Positions 1-5,726 of a stretch of DNA of 7,096 nucleotides are shown here, one piece after another. The notes below the pieces were generated by a model. That model made no database searches. It was not told the origin of the DNA and saw only the letters and a program-made list of their open reading frames with translations. Position 1 is the stretch's first letter, and each line of letters opens with the position of its first letter. The position numbers and the translations under genes were made by a program. Source of the DNA: Chamaesiphon sp. (GTDB lineage: Bacteria; Cyanobacteriota; Cyanobacteriia; Cyanobacteriales; Chamaesiphonaceae); the NCBI GenBank assembly GCA_026786125.1, contig JAJAYU010000245.1, positions 1 to 7,096 of the forward strand, written 5' to 3'.

Positions 1-483
1 GGTGGCACCTCCAGCCGGATCTTTGGTTCCTTCCTGACTTGGATGCAGGAAAAAACCTCTCCCATCTTCGTGATGGCAACTGCCAACCGGGTCGAACGAC
101 TGCCCAGTGAGTTCTTACGCAAAGGACGATTTGATGAAATCTTCTTTGTAGACTTGCCTACCCAGTCCGAACGGGAAGATGTATTTAGAATTCACTTGAG
201 TAAGCGCAACCGAGACCTCGAACGTTTCGATCTACTGCAACTATCTAAAGTTGCCGATGGATTCTCAGGTGCTGAAATAGAACAAGCTTTGATCGCCGCG
301 ATGTATGATGCCTTTGCCCAGAACCGAGAGTTTACGCAGTTGGACATCATCGCCGCCATCAAAGCTACTCTGCCCCTCTCGCGGACAATGAGCGAGCAGG
401 TAACTGCTTTGCGAGATTGGGCAAGACAGCGTGCACGCCCCGCCGCTGCCTCAGTCGCTGAATATCACCGACTGGAGTTTTAA
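1..483 (+). CDS. ycf46: AAA+ ATPase, Ycf46-like, C-terminal part (5' truncated by window)
   Basis: The reading frame is open from base 1 and stops with TAA at 481-483, so 160 C-terminal residues are visible. It begins GGTSSRIFGSFLTWMQEK, upstream of the Met at base 43, so that Met is internal and not the start. The AAA+ hallmarks seen are the sensor-1 stretch FVMATANRVERLP and the arginine-finger segment FLRKGRFDEIFFVDLP. A helical C-terminal lid follows, with FSGAEIEQALIAAMYDA. Walker A and B must lie upstream of the window. This combination is typical of the Ycf46 family, which occurs in cyanobacteria and red-algal plastids. In Synechocystis it has been linked to inorganic carbon use, but its substrate is not settled. 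The last 60 or so residues look like the normal family C-terminus, with no sign of disruption. The next gene, ycf35, is on the same strand 178 bp downstream. I am confident of the AAA+ class and fairly confident of the Ycf46 assignment. Confidence 0.85.
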   Translation, partial: GGTSSRIFGSFLTWMQEKTSPIFVMATANRVERLPSEFLRKGRFDEIFFVDLPTQSEREDVFRIHLSKRNRDLERFDLLQLSKVADGFSGAEIEQALIAAMYDAFAQNREFTQLDIIAAIKATLPLSRTMSEQVTALRDWARQRARPAAASVAEYHRLEF

Positions 484-661
484 CCAAGCTTGCTCCAACT
501 ATTTGGAGTTAAGGTGCTAGTTGCTTCGATTGGGGAATAATAAACCTATCGACACTAGCAAGGAGACCAAACACGATCGAATGATTCACTAGATTCGATC
601 GCTTACCCTACAGTTCAAGTTGTCGTTTCTATTAACTCAATCTTAATTAGAGGAAATCGAT
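484..661 (+). promoter_or_regulatory. ycf46-ycf35 intergenic region with inverted repeats
   Basis: This 178-bp gap contains two inverted repeats. The first, CTCCAA (493-498) with TTGGAG (503-508), follows the ycf46 stop but has no T-run, so it is a poor terminator. The second is a perfect 9-bp pair, CGATCGAAT (574-582) with ATTCGATCG (593-601), around a 10-nt loop. It lies 60 bp before the ycf35 start, where an operator or a leader hairpin could sit. I see no convincing -35/-10 pair, so any promoter here is inferred from position only. Confidence 0.35.
649..654 (+). promoter_or_regulatory. Ribosome binding site of ycf35
   Basis: AGAGGA lies 7 nt before the ATG at 662, a normal Shine-Dalgarno arrangement that supports this start. 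radA and the rhomboid gene in this window have no such site. Confidence 0.6.
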
Positions 662-1015
662 ATGTCCCACTTTAGCACTCTCCGTACCAAAATCACTGAC
701 GCTGTAGTTTTGCAAAATTCTTTGCGCGACCTCGGTATCAACGTCAAAACTGAAGCAGATCTGCGCGGCTATCAAGGTCAGCGTGTCCGCGCTGATATCG
801 TCGCAACCCTTGAAGGTGAATATGACTTAGGCTGGTCCCGCAACAGCGATGGTTCTTTTGACCTTATCGCCGATCTCTGGGGCGTTGCCAAAAAGCACAA
901 CCAAACTGAGTTAATCAACTCTATCAACCAAAAGTACGCAGTCAACAAAACTCTATCTGAAGTCCAACAACGTGGTGGTCTACAAAACGCCAATGTTACT
1001 CTGGTTCTTCAATAG
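662..1015 (+). CDS. ycf35: Ycf35 / DUF1257 family protein
   Basis: This is a 117-residue protein of about the usual length for the DUF1257 (Ycf35) family, found in cyanobacteria and some plastids. The start MSHFSTLRTKITD matches the conserved family beginning. The segment LGINVKTEADLRGYQGQ and the middle GEYDLGWSRNSDGSFDLIADLWG are also characteristic. No membrane segment, signal peptide or catalytic motif is visible, and the biochemical function is unknown. The ATG start has a good ribosome binding site and the gene ends at a strong terminator, so it is the last gene of its transcript. In several cyanobacteria, as I recall, DUF1257 genes lie near an AAA+ ATPase gene, as here. That suggests, but does not show, a functional link to Ycf46. 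The ferredoxin and DUF2997 genes that I also associate with such clusters are absent on this side. Confidence 0.85.
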   Translation: MSHFSTLRTKITDAVVLQNSLRDLGINVKTEADLRGYQGQRVRADIVATLEGEYDLGWSRNSDGSFDLIADLWGVAKKHNQTELINSINQKYAVNKTLSEVQQRGGLQNANVTLVLQ

Positions 1016-1043
1016 TGATTGTTTAAAGCGCGTTCCCAAATCT

Positions 1044-1078
1044 ATGGGTCGATCCTCGGTGAGGATCGACCCATTTTT
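1044..1078 (+). terminator. Rho-independent terminator after ycf35
   Basis: A perfect 14-bp stem, ATGGGTCGATCCTC (1044-1057) with GAGGATCGACCCAT (1061-1074), closes on a GGT triloop and runs into TTTTT (1074-1078). It lies 28 bp after the ycf35 stop in a convergent intergenic region. The minus-strand reading has no T-tract after the stem, so it should act mainly on ycf35 and less on cyAbrB. Confidence 0.9.
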
Positions 1079-1107
1079 AATCTATCTATAAAAGTTAACC
1101 AACTGAT

Positions 1108-1593
1108 TTAGTCTTCTTGAATCAAGTGGATGTGCTTGTATCCAAGCTTAATTGTAAAGACATCCCCTTCCTTGAGACCCATGCCTTTGGTATAAGCAGA
1201 ACCAATTAATAACTGACCATTCTTGTGGACGGTAGCTTTATAGGTGGCAACTTTACCGCGAGTATCTCTACTACTTTCATCTAACTTAACACCCTTAGCC
1301 GCAAGGACAGCATCGTAAAAGCCAGATAAATCAGTACGAACTCCGCCTGATGCCGAAGTCTTAATATAGCCACATTGTTTGGCAGTTTCTCGCTTGGCAA
1401 GATGAGAAAGTTCTTTGACTTTTTGGAGTAAAGCTTTTCCAGTTAGGGGAGCTTCAATCGCGGCAACTTCAGTTGGTGCTTCGATTTTAGCAACTGCTTT
1501 TGCTGACTTAGCTACTTTAGTGACTGCCTTTGCGGTCTCAGTTTCGGATTTTTTGCTGCCTTTAGGTGCAGATTCTAGTTTAGTTTTAGCCAC
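1108..1593 (-). CDS. cyAbrB-type AbrB-like transcriptional regulator
   Basis: The product has 161 residues. From about residue 50 to the end it is a typical cyanobacterial AbrB-like protein: LTGKALLQKVKELSHL, then AKRETAKQCGY, then the C-terminal AbrB-like segment VHKNGQLLIGSAYTKGMGL and GDVFTIKLGYKHIHL. cyAbrB proteins bind DNA as oligomers and act as broad regulators of carbon and nitrogen balance; cyanobacteria usually carry two paralogues. I cannot say from memory which clade this is, so I give no symbol. The first 50 residues form an extra Lys/Ala-rich, low-complexity basic tail (for example AKAVTKVAKSAKAVAKIEAP), longer than in the forms I remember. The start is GTG at 1591-1593: an in-frame stop lies 12 bp upstream (1606-1608) and no other Met occurs before the conserved domain. 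No Shine-Dalgarno is evident. Two palindromes lie upstream and could serve autoregulation. Confidence 0.88.
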   Translation of the reverse strand: MAKTKLESAPKGSKKSETETAKAVTKVAKSAKAVAKIEAPTEVAAIEAPLTGKALLQKVKELSHLAKRETAKQCGYIKTSASGGVRTDLSGFYDAVLAAKGVKLDESSRDTRGKVATYKATVHKNGQLLIGSAYTKGMGLKEGDVFTIKLGYKHIHLIQED

Positions 1594-1619
1594 GATCGAA
1601 TTAGTTTAATGTTAGTTTT

Positions 1620-1658
1620 ATTATGCACATAATAACTGCCTAAATTACTATTTAGGCA
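1620..1658 (-). promoter_or_regulatory. Two palindromes upstream of cyAbrB
   Basis: ATTATG-CA-CATAAT (1620-1633) has 6-bp arms around a 2-nt centre. Next to it is a 9-bp perfect inverted repeat, TGCCTAAAT (1637-1645) with ATTTAGGCA (1650-1658), around a TACT loop. Both lie between the end of the CCB-type gene (1671) and the cyAbrB start (1593). The second could be a weak terminator for the upstream gene, but on the minus strand only GTTATTATG follows it, not a clean T-run. Operator function is inference from position. Confidence 0.35.
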
Positions 1659-1670
1659 AAAATTGTTTTG

Positions 1671-2333
1671 CTAATCGATAATTTTGGGCACAGAAAAAGC
1701 CAAATCTAAACTATTTGCCAATTTATCCGCAATTCCCTCGATCCAAACTTCATCTTGCTTGGTATAGCTGCGTGGTGTATTTGCACCTAAAATCATGACA
1801 CCATGAATACCTAATGGCTGACAAATAATCCCTTGAGTGTTGGCTGGTAAATAATCAAATTCGATTCTACCAGGATAAACTTTGGTATCTACTAAATAAA
1901 TAGCTTTTTGTTTGCTTAAAACTCGATCGAGAATTACACCTGGAGTAACTTCAGCCTTCGGTGCCAAAATTCCGCGTCGGAGCAATACTTTACCCTGGTA
2001 GTAGACTACTATCGATCGAGTCACCGTATTTGTCAGCAGTAGATGGGATGCCCAGGCTAGTTCTGTTTGGATTTGCTCTGGTAAATTTGGTGACAGATCG
2101 AAGCCTGGTTCCCCCTCTAAGATTACGCTATCGGATTGTCTCGGCTGGACTTGTTGCCAGAGCAATCCAGTCAGGATCAATACCGCAGTCAAAACCACAC
2201 CCACAGCATCCGATCGAGCCTGTGAGTCGGTCAGTTCTGGGGTGAGTACCCGATTCAACATTAATAGCGTTCCGGCGATGCCACCCGCCCATAGAGGGAC
2301 GAGTCGGACAATCCGGTTCGGATCTTGATTCAT
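1671..2333 (-). CDS. Cofactor assembly of complex C subunit B (CCB2/CCB4-like, DUF2930)
   Basis: Starting at ATG 2331-2333, the product has 220 residues. MNQDPNRIVRLVPLWAGGIA leads into a transmembrane segment (about residues 12-30). ELTDSQARSDAVG and a second membrane segment (VVLTAVLILTGLLW) follow. A soluble domain comes next, with conserved ELAWASHLLLTNTVTRSIVV, VLLRRGIL, VYPGRIEFDYLP and TQGIICQPLG. The ending MILGANTPRSYTKQDEVWI is family-typical. In plants and algae CCB proteins attach haem c(i) to cytochrome b6 of the b6f complex; the cyanobacterial protein is assumed to do the same in the thylakoid membrane. The frame is open to a TTG at 2427-2429, but those 32 extra codons fall almost wholly inside the foldback repeat 2344-2452 and do not look like family sequence, so I use the internal ATG. 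The gene follows rpaB on the same strand. Confidence 0.82.
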   Translation of the reverse strand: MNQDPNRIVRLVPLWAGGIAGTLLMLNRVLTPELTDSQARSDAVGVVLTAVLILTGLLWQQVQPRQSDSVILEGEPGFDLSPNLPEQIQTELAWASHLLLTNTVTRSIVVYYQGKVLLRRGILAPKAEVTPGVILDRVLSKQKAIYLVDTKVYPGRIEFDYLPANTQGIICQPLGIHGVMILGANTPRSYTKQDEVWIEGIADKLANSLDLAFSVPKIID

Positions 2334-2343
2334 AAAATTAACA

Positions 2344-2452
2344 TGTAGGTTGGGTTGAAGAATGAAACCCAACATCCGTAATAACATATATGGCTGTTGG
2401 GTTTTCTTCTGACGGAGAGGCTCCGCCAAGGAAAAGCTCTACCCAACCTACA
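2344..2452. mobile_element. Foldback (MITE-like) palindromic repeat element
   Basis: A 109-bp element is bounded by perfect 12-bp terminal inverted repeats, TGTAGGTTGGGT (2344-2355) and ACCCAACCTACA (2441-2452). Inside are a second perfect pair, AAACCCAACA (2365-2374) with TGTTGGGTTT (2395-2404), and a small hairpin CGGAG-AGG-CTCCG (2413-2425). TGTAGGTTGGGTT-like palindromes are common dispersed repeats in cyanobacterial genomes, as I recall. It has no coding capacity of its own; an outside transposase would have to move it. It starts 3 bp after the rpaB stop and ends 10 bp before the CCB start. I see no clear target-site duplication. Confidence 0.75.
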
Positions 2453-2455
2453 GTT

Positions 2456-3184
2456 TTACAATTCGTCAGGTTCGATGATTCGTTGGAACAAATAGCCCGT
2501 ACCTCTAGCAGTCAGAATCAGTTCTGGATTGCTGGGATCCTCCTCTAATTTGGCACGCAGCCGTGAAATGTGGACATCCACGACTCTGGTATCCACATGC
2601 CGCTCTGGAGTGTAGCCCCAAACCTCTTGGAGAATCTCTGATCGCGAAAAAGCTTCACCCGATCGACTCACCAGTAATTCTAGTAAACTGAATTCCATCC
2701 CGGTCAACCTAATTCGTTCATCGCCCTTATAAACTTGACGTTTATTGGTGTCGATTCTAATCGTGGCGATTTGGATTACCCCAGAACTGGGAATTCCATT
2801 CAGGCCATTTTTATCTACCCGTCGCAGCACCGAACGAATTCGTGCCTCCAATTCCTTGGGCGAAAAGGGCTTGACTACATAGTCATCGGCACCCAATTCT
2901 AACCCCGTGATCCGATCGGCAACATCACCTAACGCCGTCAGCATGATAATTGGTACATCCGACTCCTTGCGTAGCTCTTGACATACGCCGTAGCCATCGA
3001 GCTTCGGCATCATCACGTCTAGAACAACCAGATCGGGACAAGTTTCTCTAAATATTTCGAGGGCTTCCTCCCCGTCAGCAGCCGTAACTACATCGTAGCC
3101 AATCATTGAGAGGCGAGTTTCCAAGATGCGACGGATGCTAGCCTCATCATCAACGACTAGAATAGTTTCCTTATGATTTTCCAA
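2456..3184 (-). CDS. rpaB: Response regulator RpaB (Ycf27), OmpR family
   Basis: This is an almost textbook RpaB. An N-terminal receiver domain (residues 1-120) has the acidic pair in VVDDEAS, the phospho-acceptor Asp in LVVLDVMMPKLDGYG, the switch Thr in IIMLTALGD and the Lys in VKPFSPKE. A winged-helix DNA-binding domain (about 135-237) ends VDVHISRLRAKLEEDP and ILTARGTGYLFQRI. RpaB works with the histidine kinase Hik33 (NblS) and controls high-light and photosynthesis genes by binding HLR1 sites. The frame opens at TTG 3191-3193, but I prefer TTG 3182-3184, giving 242 residues beginning MENHKETILVVDDE. That is the usual family start, places the phospho-Asp at residue 56 as in studied RpaB proteins, and leaves 11 nt after the AGGAG site instead of 2. 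The CCB-type gene follows on the same strand. Confidence 0.95.
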   Translation of the reverse strand: MENHKETILVVDDEASIRRILETRLSMIGYDVVTAADGEEALEIFRETCPDLVVLDVMMPKLDGYGVCQELRKESDVPIIMLTALGDVADRITGLELGADDYVVKPFSPKELEARIRSVLRRVDKNGLNGIPSSGVIQIATIRIDTNKRQVYKGDERIRLTGMEFSLLELLVSRSGEAFSRSEILQEVWGYTPERHVDTRVVDVHISRLRAKLEEDPSNPELILTARGTGYLFQRIIEPDEL

Positions 3185-3195
3185 GCTTATCAAAG

Positions 3196-3200
3196 CTCCT
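3196..3200 (-). promoter_or_regulatory. Ribosome binding site of rpaB, deciding its start
   Basis: On the minus strand AGGAG lies 2 nt before TTG 3193 and 11 nt before TTG 3184. Two nucleotides is too close for normal initiation, so the site favours the downstream TTG. Confidence 0.6.
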
Positions 3201-3219
3201 ATCGTATAGTGGTAATTTT

Positions 3220-3231
3220 CTTAACGTTAAG
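3220..3231. promoter_or_regulatory. Perfect 12-bp palindrome upstream of rpaB
   Basis: CTTAACGTTAAG is its own reverse complement and lies 36 bp before the preferred rpaB start. Its minus-strand context, GTTAAAACTTAACGTTAAG, loosely recalls tandem TTAC-type HLR1 half-sites but does not match them well. An operator role, possibly autoregulatory, is inference only. Confidence 0.3.
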
Positions 3232-3449
3232 TTTTAACATCCTATAATTAAGATTATCATTAATTTTAAGTAAATTGGTGCATTCAAACCGCTTCAGAAA
3301 TCAGAATTGCGTCATTGGCCGCTCTAACACTATTAACTATTAATCTCATCGAAGCCCTGCCTTCACAGGTAAATTGTCCTGGAATTAGAGTTTGTGTTCC
3401 TATTCCAGCAATCCCCCTAAAGCATATCTTGAAAAGGTGCTTTACTTGC

Positions 3450-3507
3450 GGCTCACCTTTGGACGGGTTCCCCGTCAAAGAAGGTGAGCCAAGACAGGGG
3501 AAACCCC
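3450..3507. repeat. Compound hairpin repeat upstream of radA
   Basis: The outer stem is a perfect 10-bp pair, GGCTCACCTT (3450-3459) with AAGGTGAGCC (3481-3490). Inside it GACGGG (3462-3467) pairs with CCCGTC (3471-3476) around a TTC triloop. A second hairpin, GGGG-AAA-CCCC, follows at 3497-3507. There is no T-tract, so it is not an ordinary terminator. The layout looks like a dispersed palindromic repeat, probably joined to the CTAATCC array that follows. Confidence 0.65.
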
Positions 3508-3523
3508 AAGACCGCACTTTCCG

Positions 3524-3550
3524 CTAATCCCTAATCCCTAATCCCTAATC
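3524..3550. repeat. CTAATCC heptamer tandem repeat before radA
   Basis: Three full copies of CTAATCC (3524-3530, 3531-3537, 3538-3544) and a six-base partial copy (3545-3550) end 4 nt before the radA ATG. Heptameric short tandem repeats of this kind are a known feature of many cyanobacterial genomes. The array occupies the place where a Shine-Dalgarno would be, and none is present. The same heptamer recurs at 5744-5764. Confidence 0.9.
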
Positions 3551-3554
3551 AAGA

Positions 3555-5039
3555 ATGGCAAAACAGCCGCGCACGTCCTATGTTTGTAATGAATGCGGAT
3601 CGACATCGCCGCAATGGTATGGGAAATGCCCGATCTGTAATACTTATGGCTCATTGATCGAACAAGCTCCGCCCGCTGCGTCGAGAGGACTGGGAAATAA
3701 AACTGGTGGTCGATCAAATGAAGCTCCTCATCCCCTAGCTGCGCTGACTTTTCCGCAAATTGTCGATGGTGAAGAAGAACGCTGGTGCTCTGGTTTTGCG
3801 CAACTCGATCGAGTTTTGGGTGGTGGGATTGTGCCTGGTTCTCTGGTGTTGATTGGTGGAGATCCAGGGATTGGGAAATCTACTCTACTGCTCCAAACTG
3901 CCAATCTGATGTCCAAGCACTATCGAGTGCTGTATGTTTGTGGCGAGGAATCTGGTAAACAAGTCAAGCTCAGAGCTTCCCGACTGGGTGTAGAAGGCAC
4001 CAAAGGCGAACTAGACCCCGAAGAACAAAGTGAAGAAACTAAATCTGCCACACCTTTGACGGTAGCGGATGGGGCGAATTTATACGTCCAAGCGGAGACA
4101 GATCTAGAGGAAATTCTGCGAGAATTGGAATCACTCAGACCCCATGTTGCTGTAATTGATAGTATCCAAACCGTCTATTTTCCTGCACTGACATCCGCAG
4201 CGGGTTCGGTAGCCCAAGTGCGAGAATGTACCGCCGCACTGATGAAGGTTGCTAAGCGGGAAGATATTACCCTGTTGATTGTCGGCCATGTTACCAAAGA
4301 AGGGGCGATCGCGGGGCCAAAGGTTTTAGAGCATTTAGTCGATACCGTTCTATATTTTGAAGGCGACAGATTTGCCTCCCATCGGCTGCTGAGATCGACC
4401 AAAAATCGCTTTGGAGCCACCCATGAAGTGGGAGTGTTTGAAATGGTCGATCGAGGATTGCGAGAGGTTGACAACCCGTCTGAGCTGTTCCTGGGCGATC
4501 GGCAAGGCATGGCTCCAGGCTCCTCAATTGTCGTCGCTTGTGAGGGAACTAGACCGATTGTAGTGGAGTTGCAAGCTCTAGTCAGTCCCACCAGCTACCC
4601 ATCCCCCAGACGGGCAGGGACAGGCATCGATCAAAATCGTTTGACCCAAATTTTAGCAGTATTGGAAAAAAGAGTCGGGATTCCGCTCTCGAAATTGGAT
4701 GCTTATGTCGCTTCTGCTGGTGGTCTAAATGTGTCAGAACCCGCTGTAGATCTGGGCATAGCGATCGCCATCGTTGCTAGTTTTCGCGATCGAGTTGTCG
4801 CTCCATTCACCATTTTAATTGGTGAAGTTGGCTTAGGGGGACAAGTTCGCCAAGTATCCCAGCTAGAATTACGCTTAAAAGAAGCTGCAAAATTAGGCTT
4901 TAAACGCGCAATTGTCCCCAAAGGACATCAGATTTTTCCTGATGTCGGCATGGAGATTATTCAGGTAGCACGGGTGATTGATGCGATCGTTGCTGCCCTC
5001 CCAGCCGAGAGTGAAAGCAGCGATACTGATGAAGATTAG
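3555..5039 (+). CDS. radA: DNA repair protein RadA (Sms)
   Basis: The 494-residue product has the full RadA architecture. A C4 zinc finger (Cys11, Cys14, Cys25, Cys28) opens the protein. The RecA-like ATPase core has Walker A GGDPGIGKST (101-110) and Walker B-like VAVIDSIQT (198-206). The RadA-specific KNRFG motif is at 283-287. A Lon-protease-like C-terminal domain (about 345-480) contains VSEPAVDLGIAIAI and GEVGLGGQVRQV. RadA is a cytoplasmic ATP-driven helicase that extends and processes recombination intermediates and helps DNA repair. An acidic linker at about 147-170 (GELDPEEQSEETKS) lies between the ATPase motifs, where the family varies in length. The start MAKQPRTSYVCNECG is canonical although there is no Shine-Dalgarno, only the heptamer array. 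hupE follows after 69 bp. Confidence 0.97.
   Translation: MAKQPRTSYVCNECGSTSPQWYGKCPICNTYGSLIEQAPPAASRGLGNKTGGRSNEAPHPLAALTFPQIVDGEEERWCSGFAQLDRVLGGGIVPGSLVLIGGDPGIGKSTLLLQTANLMSKHYRVLYVCGEESGKQVKLRASRLGVEGTKGELDPEEQSEETKSATPLTVADGANLYVQAETDLEEILRELESLRPHVAVIDSIQTVYFPALTSAAGSVAQVRECTAALMKVAKREDITLLIVGHVTKEGAIAGPKVLEHLVDTVLYFEGDRFASHRLLRSTKNRFGATHEVGVFEMVDRGLREVDNPSELFLGDRQGMAPGSSIVVACEGTRPIVVELQALVSPTSYPSPRRAGTGIDQNRLTQILAVLEKRVGIPLSKLDAYVASAGGLNVSEPAVDLGIAIAIVASFRDRVVAPFTILIGEVGLGGQVRQVSQLELRLKEAAKLGFKRAIVPKGHQIFPDVGMEIIQVARVIDAIVAALPAESESSDTDED
4305..4312. repeat. HIP1 octamer
   Basis: A perfect GCGATCGC, the highly iterated palindrome that marks many cyanobacterial genomes. It lies inside radA, where it codes for protein. 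Confidence 0.9.
4761..4768. repeat. HIP1 octamer
   Basis: Second perfect GCGATCGC, in the Lon-like domain of radA. Confidence 0.9.
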
Positions 5040-5108
5040 TTGAAAGTTGCTAACTAGATCAGCTTTGGGCGATGTTGGTGTTAAATTATTGATAATTCAG
5101 GGATATCG

Positions 5109-5717
5109 ATGATGAAAAAGAATCAGTTTTGGCAGTATTTAGTCGGTGCGATCGCGATTACCCTCTTAATTCCTAGCGTGGCTAGTGCCCATACGGGCGT
5201 TGGCGATCCTACTGGATTTTTGCATGGATTGGAACACCCGATCGGTGGTTTAGATCACATTCTGGCGATGGTTGCCGTCGGTTTATGGGCGGCTCAGATG
5301 GGCGGGAAGGCTCTCTGGCTAGTGCCAGGTGCATTTCTCCTGGCAATGACTGGGAGTAGCGTTCTGGGGCATTATGGACTACCTTTACCAGGTATCGAAC
5401 AGGGTATATTAGCTTCCGATTTTATCCTCGGTTTATTGCTGTTATTCACTACTCGTTTATCCCTAGCTGCTAGCGTTGGTATCGTCAGTATCCTAGCTAT
5501 TTTTCACGGCTATGCTCACGGAGCCGAAATGCCGGAAACAGCCTTAGGATTGACTTATGGCATCGGTTTTATTATTTCAACTGCTGGATTACATTTAGCA
5601 GGAATTGGGATGGGATTAGGAATCGATCGATTGCAACCAATCTTCAGAGATCGACTATTCCGTTCTGGTGGTGCTGCTGTCGTAATCGGTGCCGTTTATA
5701 TTCTGATTAATCATTAG
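5109..5717 (+). CDS. hupE: HupE/UreJ family metal permease (Ni/Co)
   Basis: The 202-residue membrane protein starts with a clear signal peptide: MMKKNQFWQ, a hydrophobic core, then SVASA with probable cleavage between Ala27 and His28. The mature protein would begin with a histidine (HTGVGD), which may bind metal. The HupE/UreJ signature is present: H39, then HPIGGLDH (43-50), followed by LAMVAVGLWAAQ. A second metal-like cluster, HGYAHGAE, lies at 133-140. About six hydrophobic segments remain after cleavage. Members import nickel or cobalt for hydrogenase, urease or cobalamin; the exact metal cannot be read here. No such enzyme gene is in the window, and the 69-bp gap after radA is too short for a cobalamin riboswitch. 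The start may be ATG 5109 or 5112. AGGGA at 5099-5103 lies 5 nt before the first and 8 nt before the second, so 5112 is slightly better spaced. Confidence 0.92.
   Translation: MMKKNQFWQYLVGAIAITLLIPSVASAHTGVGDPTGFLHGLEHPIGGLDHILAMVAVGLWAAQMGGKALWLVPGAFLLAMTGSSVLGHYGLPLPGIEQGILASDFILGLLLLFTTRLSLAASVGIVSILAIFHGYAHGAEMPETALGLTYGIGFIISTAGLHLAGIGMGLGIDRLQPIFRDRLFRSGGAAVVIGAVYILINH
5148..5155. repeat. HIP1 octamer
   Basis: Third perfect GCGATCGC, within the hupE signal-peptide codons. Confidence 0.9.
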
Positions 5718-5726
5718 TAATTTTAG

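Larger units (their letters stand above)
3185..3554. other. Divergent intergenic region between rpaB and radA
   Basis: No credible gene lies in these 370 bp. From left to right they hold the rpaB ribosome binding site (3196-3200), a 12-bp palindrome (3220-3231), an AT-rich stretch (about 3232-3275) likely to contain the rpaB promoter, about 170 bp with no recognised signal, a hairpin repeat (3450-3507) and a heptamer array (3524-3550). Short frames on both strands across 3284-3527 are rejected: they start with non-ATG codons, their ends are encoded by the repeats, and they resemble no family I know. Confidence 0.6.

Noticed and set aside
778..993. 71-residue minus-strand frame inside ycf35
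   Set aside because: Antisense shadow; ycf35 on the other strand is a recognised family with a ribosome binding site.
1961..2245. 94-residue plus-strand frame opposite the CCB-type gene
   Set aside because: Antisense shadow of a conserved coding region, with no recognisable product.
3284..3527. Short frames on both strands between rpaB and radA
   Set aside because: They begin at non-ATG codons and their ends are encoded by the hairpin repeat and adjoining sequence. The translations look like typical repeat-derived spurious proteins.
3524..3550. CRISPR array
   Set aside because: The repeats are 7-bp and contiguous, with no spacers; this is a simple tandem repeat.
4175..4591. 138-residue frame (and a 78-residue one) antisense to radA
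   Set aside because: They are wholly inside radA, whose motifs are intact; composition is that of a shadow frame.
5040..5108. Cobalamin riboswitch before hupE
   Set aside because: Such riboswitches occur before some hupE-type genes, but this 69-bp gap is too short and no typical conserved core is seen.
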